A DNA stretch of 64,000 bases from Butyrivibrio sp. XPD2006. Its GTDB lineage: Bacteria > Bacillota > Clostridia > Lachnospirales > Lachnospiraceae. A program made the translations under genes and the position numbers. Numbering within the stretch: position 1 is the first letter of the stretch; every line of letters begins with the position of its first letter. Location: assembly GCF_000420865.1 (NCBI RefSeq), contig NZ_ATVT01000003.1, positions 186,001-250,000 on the forward strand. The letters run 5' to 3'. Positions 44,733 through 53,431 of the stretch are shown piece after piece. The notes under the pieces were generated by a model, which saw nothing but the letters and a program-made list of their open reading frames with translations, made no database searches and was not told where the DNA came from.

Positions 44733-45876
44733 AAAGCAGGAGAGGCTTATCACAAGGAGGAATGAGCCATCTGACTTCTATAACGGCCTCTATAACAGAT
44801 ATATAAATCCTGTTCTTACAAGAGAACATATTCCGCTTACCTGGAGATACGATCTTGATAAAGACGAAAATCCCTACTTTATGGAGAGACTTGGCGTAAA
44901 TGCAGTAATGAATTCGGGTGCTATCTATTTAAACGGTAAGTACTACCTTGTTGCTCGAATCGAAGGAAATGACAGGAAGTCATTCTTTGGAGTTGCAGAG
45001 AGTGATAATGGAATAGATGGATTCAGATTTTGGGATCATCCGGTTCTTTTGGAGGATACCTGCAAGGAAGAGACAAATGTTTATGACATGAGACTTACGC
45101 AGCATGAAGACGGATATATCTACGGAGTTTTCTGTTCGGAGAGTAAGGATACATCAGTCAGTGACCTCTCAGCTGCAGTGGCTTCTGCGGGAATTGTAAG
45201 AACGAAGGATCTAAAGAACTGGGAGAGACTTCCAAACCTTGTCACCTTGAGAAGCCCCCAGCAGAGAAACGTTGTTCTTCATCCGGAATTTGTCGATGGC
45301 AAGTATGCCTTCTATACAAGACCGATGGATGATTTTATTGAGACGGGAAGTGGCAGCGGAATCGGCTTTGGGCTTTGCAGTGATATAACGCAGGCGGTGA
45401 TCGACGAGGAGAAGATGACAAGCCTTCGTAAGTACCACACCATCACCGAGGCCAAGAACGGAGCCGGTGCTGTGCCTATAAAGACAGCAAAAGGATGGAT
45501 ACACATAGCTCACGGAGTCAGAAATACAGCAGCGGGACTCAGATACGTTCTCTACTGCTTTGTGACAGATCTTAAGGACCCGTCCAAAGTGATCGCTGAG
45601 CCGTCAGGTCTTTTAATAGGACCAAGAGGCGATGAGAGAGTAGGAGATGTCTCCAATGTTGTGTTCACGAACGGAGCGATAGTTAATGAGAAAGAAGAGG
45701 TGTTTATTTATTATGCATCATCAGATACAAGAATGCATGTTGCAACAACCACAGTGGACAAGCTTCTTGACTACTGCTTTAACACACCGCAGGATCCCGG
45801 CAGGTCGGTCCTGTGTGTAAGACAAAGAGACGATTTGATAAACAGAAACCTTGAACTATTAAGGAGAGAAAACTAA
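44701..45876 (+). CDS. 4-O-beta-D-mannosyl-D-glucose phosphorylase, GH130_1
   Basis: 391 residues, RBS AAAAGGAG inside the epimerase gene. The sequence follows mannosylglucose phosphorylases throughout: [46 protein letters not shown] with the catalytic Asp, [19 protein letters not shown] and [12 protein letters not shown]. It splits mannosyl-glucose with phosphate to give alpha-mannose-1-phosphate and glucose, saving ATP. It takes the product of the epimerase. Stop and next start share a base (TAATG at 45874). Confidence 0.93.
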   Translation: MIHEKYYEELEKQERLITRRNEPSDFYNGLYNRYINPVLTREHIPLTWRYDLDKDENPYFMERLGVNAVMNSGAIYLNGKYYLVARIEGNDRKSFFGVAESDNGIDGFRFWDHPVLLEDTCKEETNVYDMRLTQHEDGYIYGVFCSESKDTSVSDLSAAVASAGIVRTKDLKNWERLPNLVTLRSPQQRNVVLHPEFVDGKYAFYTRPMDDFIETGSGSGIGFGLCSDITQAVIDEEKMTSLRKYHTITEAKNGAGAVPIKTAKGWIHIAHGVRNTAAGLRYVLYCFVTDLKDPSKVIAEPSGLLIGPRGDERVGDVSNVVFTNGAIVNEKEEVFIYYASSDTRMHVATTTVDKLLDYCFNTPQDPGRSVLCVRQRDDLINRNLELLRREN

Positions 45877-46895
45877 TGAAGTACGAGATTTTCGGACCGG
45901 GTACAACGCACATGCCCTGGCAGGATAAGCCTGAGGGACTTAAGGAAGCTCCTATCTGGAGATACAGTGCTAATCCCATAATTGACAGAAACCCTGTGGA
46001 GGGAGTTGCAAGAATATTTAACAGCGCAGTAATGCCTTATGAGGATGGATTCATAGGTGTATTCAGGGGAGAGCAGACAAACGGTATCCCTGCGATCTAC
46101 ATGGGTAGAAGTGCAGATGGAATTAAGTGGAATATAGATAGTGAGAAAATTCCTTTTACGGATGAAGAGGGAAATCCCTTTATGCCTCAGTACGCCTACG
46201 ATCCGCGACTTGTAAAGGTTGAGGATGATTACTATATCATCTGGTGCCAGGATTTTTACGGCGCATCCATAGGAATAGCTAAGACAAGAGACTTTAAGAA
46301 GTTTGTGAGAATTGAGAATCCTTTTATTCCCTTTAACAGGAATGCGGTTCTTTTCCCGAGAAAAATAAACGGAAATTATATGCTGCTCTCAAGACCTTCA
46401 GATTCAGGTCACACTCCTTTCGGAGATATCTTTATAAGTGAGAGCCCTGATATGACATACTGGGGAAAACACAGACATGTCATGGGACCAAACGAGAACT
46501 GGTGGGAATCACTCAAGATAGGCGGAGGAGCAACTCCCATTGAGACAAGCGAAGGCTGGCTTTTGTTCTATCACGGTGTTACCGGAACCTGCAACGGATA
46601 TGTGTATTCCATAGGAGGAGCAATCCTTGATATTGATAATCCTTCTGTTGTTAAGTACAGGTGTGAGACATTTCTTTTGACACCGCAGGAGTGGTATGAG
46701 GAGAGAGGTTTTGTGCCAAATGTATGCTTCCCATGCGCAACGGTACAGAACAAAGAAAACGGACAGATCGCCATATATTACGGAGCTGCCGACAGCTATG
46801 TCGGACTGGCGTTTGGTTATACCGATGAGATCATTGACTACATCAAGGATCACAGCAATACTTCCGAGAATGACCGTGAGATCGGAAGGCGGTGA
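45876..46895 (+). CDS. Beta-1,4-mannooligosaccharide phosphorylase, GH130_2
   Basis: 339 residues, RBS AAGGAGAG. Five-bladed propeller family; visible marks are W-R-Y-S-A-N-P-I-I, the F-N-S-A-V-M-P-Y block, A-Y-D-P-R-L with the catalytic Asp, and W-W-E-S-L-K-I-G-G-G-A-T-P-I. It resembles the RaMP2 group that removes mannose from the non-reducing end of manno-oligosaccharides by phosphorolysis, giving mannose-1-phosphate. It works ahead of the epimerase and mannosylglucose phosphorylase. Overlaps the third GH130 gene by 1 base at TGATG. Specificity is inferred from similarity recalled, not tested. Confidence 0.88.
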   Translation: MKYEIFGPGTTHMPWQDKPEGLKEAPIWRYSANPIIDRNPVEGVARIFNSAVMPYEDGFIGVFRGEQTNGIPAIYMGRSADGIKWNIDSEKIPFTDEEGNPFMPQYAYDPRLVKVEDDYYIIWCQDFYGASIGIAKTRDFKKFVRIENPFIPFNRNAVLFPRKINGNYMLLSRPSDSGHTPFGDIFISESPDMTYWGKHRHVMGPNENWWESLKIGGGATPIETSEGWLLFYHGVTGTCNGYVYSIGGAILDIDNPSVVKYRCETFLLTPQEWYEERGFVPNVCFPCATVQNKENGQIAIYYGAADSYVGLAFGYTDEIIDYIKDHSNTSENDREIGRR

Positions 46896-48112
46896 TGATA
46901 GAGATGAGTAAAAGACCTGTCATCACATATTCAAAAGAGCCTGTGCTTGAACCCAAAGAGGGCTGCAAGTGGGCAGATACCATGGTCCTTAATCCGGCAC
47001 TGGTGCTTGATGAAGACGGGAAGACCATACACATGCTCTTTAGGGCAACAGGTCCCTGGCCTGAGGCTAATCTTAAGGGGAAGTCGGATCCATATCCGAT
47101 TTTCCTGGGATACGCAAAGAGCACCGATATGGGAGAGAGCTTTGAAGCTGACTTTGAAAGACCTGCTCTTGCCCCGAAGCTTGCCTACAAAGAGCAGGAC
47201 ATGTACGTGATAAATGACAAAGGAGAGAGAGTTCTGAACTATGCAAACGGGTGCATAGAAGATCCAAGGCTCTTTTACGTGGAAGGACAGCTCTATCTGA
47301 CCGTTGCCTGCAGACTCTTTCCTCCGGGACCTTACTGGGAAGGGGATAAGAGAAAAGACAACCTGCCTGACTGGGTGATGGATCCGGATAGCCCGGTGGG
47401 CGTTCTTGCCAGGAGAAATGATACTGTCACGGTTCTTTATAAAGTCGATCTTAATGAGCTGAAAGAAAGAAAATACGAAGAAGCTTTCTCTTATGTAGGG
47501 CCGCTTACGGACGGGAATCTTAGTGATAACAGGGACGTTTTCTTTTTCCCGAAGAGAATGAATGTCGGAGGAGCAAAAAGGCTCGTTATGCTCCACAGAC
47601 CTGAGAGAAGCTATGAGTTTCCTACGGGCGAAGGCGTTATGACGCCTGCGATCTTCCTGGCGGCAGCAGATGAGTTTGAGGATTTTGTAACTAAAAGCGC
47701 TTCTCACAGTCTGCTTGCCAAAAGCGAGTTTGACTGGGAACAGGAGAGGGTTGGAGCAAGCTTTCCTCCGATAGATTTAGGAGATGGAGAGTGGCTTGTA
47801 TCTTATCACGGAAAAGAACTTCCAAATTACGGCTACACTCAGTCTTTTATGATACTTAAGGAAAGAGACGGTGACTTTCCCGAAATAAAACACCGTATGT
47901 CTGAAAGACTGATTTATGCAAGACAGAAATGGGAACTTCCCGATAAATTCCCATGTCCCTGTATCTTTACAACCGGAGCGGTGGTGGCAGGTGATGAACT
48001 GATCATGGGCTATGGAGCAGCTGATCAGAAGATCGGGATAGCTAAGGTAAATCTAAAAAATCTGACGGACTATGTTCGCAGATTTGACGCATGCGGAAAC
48101 AGGACGGATTGA
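46895..48112 (+). CDS. GH130 protein of uncertain specificity
   Basis: 405 residues from ATG 46895 (AAGG at 46886-46889); a GTG at 46892 and ATG 46904 are alternatives. GH130 marks: NPALVLDEDGKTIHMLFRATG, G-C-I-E-D-P-R-L with the catalytic Asp, and the closing blade GAVVAGDELIMGYGAADQKIG. It is longer than, and clearly unlike, the two phosphorylases before it, with an insertion rich in Pro and Trp around residues 145-175 (FPPGPYWEG, DNLPDWVMD). It may act on a differently linked mannoside, such as beta-1,2, or on acetylated or galactosylated ends; it could be a phosphorylase or a hydrolase. A terminator follows. Confidence 0.85.
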   Translation: MIEMSKRPVITYSKEPVLEPKEGCKWADTMVLNPALVLDEDGKTIHMLFRATGPWPEANLKGKSDPYPIFLGYAKSTDMGESFEADFERPALAPKLAYKEQDMYVINDKGERVLNYANGCIEDPRLFYVEGQLYLTVACRLFPPGPYWEGDKRKDNLPDWVMDPDSPVGVLARRNDTVTVLYKVDLNELKERKYEEAFSYVGPLTDGNLSDNRDVFFFPKRMNVGGAKRLVMLHRPERSYEFPTGEGVMTPAIFLAAADEFEDFVTKSASHSLLAKSEFDWEQERVGASFPPIDLGDGEWLVSYHGKELPNYGYTQSFMILKERDGDFPEIKHRMSERLIYARQKWELPDKFPCPCIFTTGAVVAGDELIMGYGAADQKIGIAKVNLKNLTDYVRRFDACGNRTD

Positions 48113-48118
48113 CCAAGT

Positions 48119-48160
48119 AAACAGCGATTGAATTTGCGGTTTTGCAATCGCTGTTTTTTT
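48119..48160 (+). terminator. Terminator inside the mannan locus
   Basis: A perfect 12-bp stem AAACAGCGATTG (48119-48130) with CAATCGCTGTTT (48145-48156), 14-base loop, then T to 48160. It separates the import and GH130 genes from manA, so the later genes are probably transcribed at a lower level by read-through or from an unseen promoter. Confidence 0.88.
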
Positions 48161-48183
48161 GTTGCCCAAAATTGGAGGAGAAA

Positions 48184-49164
48184 ATGAAAGAAAACAATCT
48201 TGAGATACTATTTTTGGAGCCTGTCTGCAAGCACACCATCTGGGGTGGAACAAGGCTGAAGGACGAGTTTGGATGCAGAGAAGAAGGAAATGATATAGGA
48301 GAGTTGTGGGGAATATCGGCCCATCCGAATGGGGATGTCACGGTAAAAAACGGGAAGTATAAGGGCATGCATTTGTCTGAACTTTGGGAGAAGCACAGAG
48401 AGCTCTTTGGAGATGTGCAAGGTGATGTGTTCCCGCTCCTTGTCAAGATCATTGATGCCAGGGACGATCTCAGCATACAGGTTCATCCCGATGACGGATA
48501 TGCTGCAGAACATGAAAACGGAGCTCTTGGAAAGACTGAATGCTGGTATGTCCTTGACTGCCCGCCTGAGGCAAGTCTTGTTCTCGGTCACAGCGCCAGA
48601 GATAAAGGTGAGCTGGATGAGCTTATAGATCAGGGCAGATGGGGACAGCTTATAAAAAGAGTTCCCGTAAAGAAAGGGGACTTTTTGCAGATAGATCCCG
48701 GAACGGTGCATGCGCTTACGAAGGGCTGCCTTATTCTGGAGACTCAGGAAAACAGTGATATCACCTATCGCGTATATGATTACGACAGACTTGAAGACGG
48801 GAAGAAGAGAGAGCTTCACCTTGAGCAGAGTAAGGACGTCATCATGACTCCGGCAAGACCAATAGAAGAATGCCTGGTTCCTGCATGCAAAAGGGACAGA
48901 AGAGCAAACACCCTTCACAGTGTTTACGGATGTGAGTATTACCACGTCTATGAGATGAAGGTTGAAGGACGGGCACAGATTTTGGGTGTGTCTGAATTCA
49001 TGCTGGTAAGTGTTGTGGAAGGATACGGAGAAGTGGAAGGATGCGCCATTTCAAAGGGAGATAGTTTTATCATACCAAAGGGATATGAGAAGGCGGGCTT
49101 TTTAGGCAACATGAAGATCATAGCATCAACACCGGGACAGAAGGAACAGAGGAGAATAGGATGA
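48184..49164 (+). CDS. manA: Mannose-6-phosphate isomerase, class I
   Basis: 326 residues from ATG 48184 (GGAGGAG upstream); the longer frame from 48142 runs out of the terminator. Type I phosphomannose isomerase: P-V-C-K-H-T-I-W-G-G, the zinc ligands in I-Q-V-H-P-D-D, and H-A-L-T-K-G-C-L. It interconverts mannose-6-phosphate and fructose-6-phosphate, so it feeds mannan-derived mannose into glycolysis. It overlaps the mutase gene by four bases (ATGA). Confidence 0.95.
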   Translation: MKENNLEILFLEPVCKHTIWGGTRLKDEFGCREEGNDIGELWGISAHPNGDVTVKNGKYKGMHLSELWEKHRELFGDVQGDVFPLLVKIIDARDDLSIQVHPDDGYAAEHENGALGKTECWYVLDCPPEASLVLGHSARDKGELDELIDQGRWGQLIKRVPVKKGDFLQIDPGTVHALTKGCLILETQENSDITYRVYDYDRLEDGKKRELHLEQSKDVIMTPARPIEECLVPACKRDRRANTLHSVYGCEYYHVYEMKVEGRAQILGVSEFMLVSVVEGYGEVEGCAISKGDSFIIPKGYEKAGFLGNMKIIASTPGQKEQRRIG

Positions 49165-50843
49165 AAAGAGATTACAGAGATGAGTTTGGAAAATGGAAAG
49201 AGGCAAGTCTTCTTGATGATGATCTTGTAGCTGAACTTAATGTTATGGAAGAGAATGAAGCAGAAATGGAGGATGCCTTTTATAAGGATCTGGCTTTTGG
49301 GACGGGAGGCTTAAGGGGCGTTATAGGAGCCGGTACAAACCGTATGAATGTCCATACTGTCATAAAGGCCAGCAAGGGAATAGCGGATTATTTAAATGAC
49401 GAATTTGGTGATGAAAAAAAGAGCATCGCTATCTCTTTTGACTCAAGGATAAAGTCGGAGCTCTTTGCAAAGACAGCAGCGAAGGTCTTTGCCGGATGCG
49501 GAATCGATGTGTACATATATAAAGAGCTGATGCCGACTCCCTGCTTGTCTTTTGCGGTGAGAAAACTTGGGTGCAAAGCAGGAGTTATGATCACAGCCTC
49601 CCACAACCCGGCCAAATATAACGGTTACAAGGTATACGGCTCTGATGGATGCCAGATAACCACCGAGGCTGCAGAAAAGATACAGGGGTATATTGATGAG
49701 GCAGATGCTCTTGATGTGAGAATGGTCAGTGAGCATGATGAAAGGATTTCTTTTGTACCTGATGAAGTCTATGAATCTTTTATCAATGAGGTGTTAGGAC
49801 TCTCGCTGATCGGCGAAGAAGATGGCGATAAAAGTGCTAAGATAGTCTATACTCCTCTAAACGGAACCGGAAGAAAGCCTGTTACAGATGTACTTAAAAG
49901 AGCCGGATTTGTGGATGTCCATATTGTAAAAGAGCAGGAGAATCCCGATGGTAATTTCCCGACATGCCCTTATCCCAATCCTGAGATTCCTGAAGCGATG
50001 AGGTTAGGAATGAACTATGCGGAGGAAATAGGTGCAGACATTCTTCTGGCGACTGATCCCGACTGCGACAGAGTTGGAGTTGCGGTAAGAGATAAAGAAG
50101 ATTTTGTCTTGCTCACCGGAAATCAGGTTGGATGTCTTTTGCTAAACTACGTATGTGAACGCAGGATCAGCATGGGAACTATGCCAAAGAACCCTGTTAT
50201 GGTAAAGACTATTGTCACCAGCGATCTAGGTGAAAAGATTGCTGATCACTACGGCGTAAAGACCATCAATGTCCTCACGGGATTCAAATTCATTGGAGAG
50301 CAGATCGGGCTTTTGGAAACTCAGGGAAGGAAAGATGATTATGTCTTTGGATTTGAGGAGAGCTGCGGATATCTTTCGGGTACTCATGCAAGGGACAAGG
50401 ACGGAGTTAATGCTTCTCTCCTTATTTGCGAGATGTTTGCATATTACAGGAAGATGGGTAAGAGTCTTGCTGATGTTCTTAATGAGCTTTATGAAAGATA
50501 CGGCTACTATCTGAATACACTCTATAGCTTTGAGTTTGAAGGCCCTAAAGGGCAGGAGAAAATGAAGAACATCATGGAGAAGTTCAGAAACCTTAAAGGA
50601 GAGCTGTGCGATCAAAAGGTCATAAAGACTCTTGATTATCTGGAAGGAGTAGATGATCTTCCAAAGTCAGATGTACTTAAGTTCTCTCTTGAAACAGGTG
50701 CAGGCATAGTCGTAAGACCCTCAGGCACAGAGCCCAAGATCAAGATATATCTCTCGGTTCCGGGAGATGATAGGGCCGGTGCACAGAAAGCGGAAAAAGA
50801 CTTGGCTGTTCTGATTGAGAAAACCATAACTGCTGTGGTATAA
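49161..50843 (+). CDS. Phosphoglucomutase/phosphomannomutase
   Basis: 560 residues, RBS AGGAGAATAGG before ATG 49161. Alpha-D-phosphohexomutase of the long Firmicute type: the phosphoserine loop M-I-T-A-S-H-N-P-A-K-Y-N-G-Y, the metal loop D-P-D-C-D-R-V-G, the sugar-binding G-F-E-E-S-C-G and the C-terminal R-P-S-G-T-E-P-K-I-K. It converts mannose-1-phosphate to mannose-6-phosphate for ManA, and may also handle glucose-1-phosphate. The next gene begins seven bases after its stop. Confidence 0.95.
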   Translation: MKRDYRDEFGKWKEASLLDDDLVAELNVMEENEAEMEDAFYKDLAFGTGGLRGVIGAGTNRMNVHTVIKASKGIADYLNDEFGDEKKSIAISFDSRIKSELFAKTAAKVFAGCGIDVYIYKELMPTPCLSFAVRKLGCKAGVMITASHNPAKYNGYKVYGSDGCQITTEAAEKIQGYIDEADALDVRMVSEHDERISFVPDEVYESFINEVLGLSLIGEEDGDKSAKIVYTPLNGTGRKPVTDVLKRAGFVDVHIVKEQENPDGNFPTCPYPNPEIPEAMRLGMNYAEEIGADILLATDPDCDRVGVAVRDKEDFVLLTGNQVGCLLLNYVCERRISMGTMPKNPVMVKTIVTSDLGEKIADHYGVKTINVLTGFKFIGEQIGLLETQGRKDDYVFGFEESCGYLSGTHARDKDGVNASLLICEMFAYYRKMGKSLADVLNELYERYGYYLNTLYSFEFEGPKGQEKMKNIMEKFRNLKGELCDQKVIKTLDYLEGVDDLPKSDVLKFSLETGAGIVVRPSGTEPKIKIYLSVPGDDRAGAQKAEKDLAVLIEKTITAVV

Positions 50844-50850
50844 AAGTATT

Positions 50851-51492
50851 ATGAACACTTATATGGTTGAAAAATACAGACATCTTAATAAAAATATCAG
50901 GAAAGGACAGATTCTGTTTGTTGGTTCATCTCTCATGGAGCATTTCCCTATTAATGAGATTCTGGTAAACAGAGGGCTTGATCTGGCAATCTATAACAGG
51001 GGCATAAGCGGATATACTATCCCTGAGCTTCTTGAGTCGATGGATGAGCAGATATTTGATCTTGAGCCTTCCGTCATCTTTATTAATATCGGAACCAATG
51101 ATATAAGCAGGCCCGAGGAGACAGAGGAGGATCTGCAGAGGGATTATAAGGAAGTTTTGCGGCAGATAAAAGAAAAGCTGTTTTCTACGAAGGTCTATAT
51201 GATGGCATATTATCCGGTAAATCCCGCCATGGCACAGGAGATACAGGCCTGGCCCGAGGCTGCGGAGGCTGCAAAGCTTCGAAAAGAGCGCCTTCCCCGG
51301 GCAAATGATGTTGTAAAAAAACTCGCAGCAGAATTTGGATATGAGTTTATAGATGTAAATGAAGGGCTCTGTGATGAAAAGGGAGAGCTAAGGCGTGAGC
51401 TTTCGACCGATGGAATTCACATGTGGCCTGAAGCTTATGAGATCATTTTTGATAACATGAAGGATTACTTGTTAAAAACAGTTGAAAAATGA
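50851..51492 (+). CDS. SGNH/GDSL hydrolase, probable intracellular esterase
   Basis: 213 residues, no signal peptide, weak RBS but only seven bases after the mutase gene, so likely coupled. SGNH blocks: F-V-G-S-S-L-M-E-H-F (nucleophile Ser), N-R-G-I-S-G (oxyanion Gly), I-G-T-N-D (Asn), and D-G-I-H-M (Asp and His). Being last in the mannan set and cytosolic, it could remove acetyl groups from imported acetylated manno-oligosaccharides, as glucomannan and galactoglucomannan carry such groups. The EF-P promoter overlaps its final codons. Confidence 0.85.
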   Translation: MNTYMVEKYRHLNKNIRKGQILFVGSSLMEHFPINEILVNRGLDLAIYNRGISGYTIPELLESMDEQIFDLEPSVIFINIGTNDISRPEETEEDLQRDYKEVLRQIKEKLFSTKVYMMAYYPVNPAMAQEIQAWPEAAEAAKLRKERLPRANDVVKKLAAEFGYEFIDVNEGLCDEKGELRRELSTDGIHMWPEAYEIIFDNMKDYLLKTVEK

Positions 51493-51510
51493 TTGTGGAT
51501 AGTTTATACT
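51482..51510 (+). promoter_or_regulatory. Promoter of efp
   Basis: TTGAAA (51482-51487), 17-bp spacer, TATACT (51505-51510). It overlaps the last codons of the esterase gene. An inverted repeat GATAGT-N4-ACTATC (51498-51513) covers the -10 and might be an operator. Confidence 0.72.
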
Positions 51511-51550
51511 ATCTTAGTTGTTTGAGTTATGTAATTTAGGAGGAATATTT

Positions 51551-52108
51551 ATGATTTCTGCAAGTGATTTCAGAAATGGTGTAACCATCGAGATCGATGG
51601 CAACGTATGTCAGATTATTGAATTTCAGCATGTTAAGCCTGGTAAGGGCGCTGCTTTCGTAAGAACCAAGCTCAAGGATATCATCAACGGCGGTGTTAAG
51701 GAGACAACATTCCGTCCTACTGAGAAGTTCCCTGCAGCTAGAATTGACAAGAAGGATATGCAGTACCTCTATCAGGACGGCGATATCTTCAATTTCATGG
51801 ATTCAGAGACTTATGAGCAGATCGGTCTTACATCAGACCAGATCGGCGATTCTCTTAAGTTTGTTAAGGAGAACGAGACCTGTAAGGTTATGTCTTACAA
51901 CGGCAACGTATTCGCAGTTGAGCCACCTATGTTTGTAGAGCTTACAATCACAGAGACAGAGCCCGGCTTCAAGGGCGATACAGCTACAGGTGCTACAAAG
52001 CCTGCAACAGTTGAGACAGGTGCTAACGTTTCAGTTCCTCTTTTCGTTAACGAGGGAGACGTTATCAAGATCGATACAAGAACAGGTGAGTATCTCTCCA
52101 GAGTTTGA
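51551..52108 (+). CDS. efp: Elongation factor P
   Basis: 185 residues from ATG 51551 (AGGAGG at 51539-51544). It helps ribosomes make peptide bonds at consecutive prolines. Three OB-like domains; the modified-loop lysine is Lys32 in K-P-G-K-G-A-A-F, and the C-terminal motif is [12 protein letters not shown]. The proline-rich surface protein at 4480 is the kind of client expected. Own promoter and terminator, so monocistronic. Confidence 0.98.
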   Translation: MISASDFRNGVTIEIDGNVCQIIEFQHVKPGKGAAFVRTKLKDIINGGVKETTFRPTEKFPAARIDKKDMQYLYQDGDIFNFMDSETYEQIGLTSDQIGDSLKFVKENETCKVMSYNGNVFAVEPPMFVELTITETEPGFKGDTATGATKPATVETGANVSVPLFVNEGDVIKIDTRTGEYLSRV

Positions 52109-52161
52109 TAATACGTAACCATATCTGACGCAGTATAGGTCATATTTTATAGAAACTAACT

Positions 52162-52208
52162 AAGACAATAGGAATCACGATTTTATCGGGAATACTATTG
52201 TCTTTTTA
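52162..52208 (+). terminator. Terminator of efp
   Basis: AAGACAATAG (52162-52171) pairs exactly with CTATTGTCTT (52195-52204), 23-base loop, then T residues to 52207. Confidence 0.8.
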
Positions 52209-52246
52209 TTTTGCAAAAAATTGATTTTAAAGGAGATTATTCAGGT

Positions 52247-53140
52247 ATGGAAATTAAAGAATTCAGCCGTGTTATGGCTAGAGAAGTGAGCGATAAACTG
52301 GGGAAGGGCATTGATATTGAGTGTTCGGAAGTTTTAAAGAACAACGGAGTGGTGTATCACGCCCTTACTATTAGAAAGGAGGGAGAGTGCATCGCTCCTA
52401 CAATCTACATCGATCAGTTGCTGGAGAGATATAACAGGGGGACTCTTTTGATGTCACTGGTTGATGATGTGGTAAACATGTACAGAAAGTGTGCTCCCGC
52501 CACAGATACAAACATAGACTTTTTTGATGATTTTTCGGTGGTTTCCCAGCATCTTTTCTTTAAGGCTGTGAATTATAAGAAGAACATGAAAAAACTTGAA
52601 AATGTGCCCATAAAGAGGGTTTTGGACCTGGCGCTTGTACCGCTTGCGCTGTTTGAGCATCCAAGACTTGGTTCCGGGACAGTAATGATAGAGAATTCTT
52701 ATCTTGATATCTGGGAGATATCAAAGGATGAGCTATGGGAAAATGTAGTGGAATGTGCTTCGAAAGTTGCACCTCCCAAGATCAGAGGGCTGATGGATTT
52801 TCTTTCTAAGGTAACGGGAAATGAAGAAGAAGTGGATGAGCTGTGCGGTATTTATGTGATTTCAAATACTGCCGGCAATCTCGGCGCGGGGGTTGTGTTC
52901 TATCCGGGGCTGTTACAGGGCCTTGCCGATGATCATGAATGCAATCTGTTCATAATTCCCTCATCAATCCATGAGTGTATTGTTATACCGGATTCCAATA
53001 TGTGTACAGAGACCGGCTCATTAAGAGACATCATCAGAGAAGTCAACAGATCTACTGTTGCGGATGAGGAGGTACTAAGTGATAACCTGTATATGTATGA
53101 CAGGGAGACTGATAAATTCTTTATTGTAAAAGAAGGCTGA
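52247..53140 (+). CDS. DUF5688 family protein
   Basis: 297 residues from ATG 52247 (AAAGGAG 11 bases before); the longer frame from 52211 overlaps the efp terminator. Soluble, mixed alpha/beta. The layout of an N-terminal ~100 residues, a central YKKNMKKLENVPIKRVLDLALVP block and a C-terminal IIPSSIHECIVIPD block is what I recall for DUF5688, a family abundant in Lachnospiraceae and without known function. The conserved S-S-I-H-E motif may be an active-site or binding segment. Ended by the bidirectional terminator at 53158. Confidence 0.72.
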   Translation: MEIKEFSRVMAREVSDKLGKGIDIECSEVLKNNGVVYHALTIRKEGECIAPTIYIDQLLERYNRGTLLMSLVDDVVNMYRKCAPATDTNIDFFDDFSVVSQHLFFKAVNYKKNMKKLENVPIKRVLDLALVPLALFEHPRLGSGTVMIENSYLDIWEISKDELWENVVECASKVAPPKIRGLMDFLSKVTGNEEEVDELCGIYVISNTAGNLGAGVVFYPGLLQGLADDHECNLFIIPSSIHECIVIPDSNMCTETGSLRDIIREVNRSTVADEEVLSDNLYMYDRETDKFFIVKEG

Positions 53141-53157
53141 GCCTGCAGGTGGTATAT

Positions 53158-53194
53158 AAAAAGAGCTGTCCGGCTTATGCCGTCAGCTCTTTTT
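53158..53194. terminator. Bidirectional terminator between the DUF5688 gene and tRNA-Arg
   Basis: AAAAAGAGCTG (53158-53168) pairs exactly with CAGCTCTTTTT (53184-53194), and an inner CGGC/GCCG stem closes a TTAT loop. T-tracts lie on both sides. Confidence 0.9.
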
Positions 53195-53199
53195 ACAAG

Positions 53200-53271
53200 T
53201 GCACCCGACTGGACTCGAACCAGCAACAAAGGCGTCGGAGGCCTACGTTTTATCCATTAGACTACGGGTGC
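53200..53271 (-). tRNA. tRNA-Arg (anticodon CCG)
   Basis: 72 bases on the minus strand. The acceptor stem GCACCCG pairs perfectly with CGGGTGC; the T-arm has GCTGG/CCAGT around TTCGAGT; the anticodon loop is CTCCGAC with CCG at its centre, reading CGG codons. The discriminator is A. The D-stem has one C-A mismatch and the anticodon stem ends in a T-T pair. CCA is not encoded and must be added. It has its own promoter and shares a terminator with the convergent gene. Confidence 0.93.
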
Positions 53272-53281
53272 AACATAGATT

Positions 53282-53310
53282 ATGATATCACACAAATCAG
53301 TACTAGTCAC
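53282..53310 (-). promoter_or_regulatory. Promoter of tRNA-Arg
   Basis: On the minus strand, GTGACT (53305-53310), 17-bp spacer, TATCAT (53282-53287). Transcription would begin a few bases before the tRNA 5' end. Confidence 0.6.
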
Positions 53311-53355
53311 TATCCGCATCCTGTGCGTTGTGCAGAGCCGACGTGCTCTGTCAAC

Positions 53356-53384
53356 TTGACTTGACCTGTGTTTACCATTAAAAT
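53356..53384 (+). promoter_or_regulatory. Promoter of the SH3-domain gene
   Basis: TTGACT (53356-53361), 17-bp spacer, TAAAAT (53379-53384), 48 bases before the start codon. A small hairpin (CAGAGC 53333-53338 with GCTCTG 53345-53350) lies just upstream, without a T-tract. Confidence 0.7.
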
Positions 53385-53431
53385 CATTTTGGTGGAATGC
53401 GCCAAACCAATATTTTCGAGGTTTTATTATA

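Noticed and set aside
53327-53355. Hairpin CAGAGC/GCTCTG as a terminator near tRNA-Arg
   Set aside because: No T-tract on either side, and it lies in the promoter interval between two divergent units.
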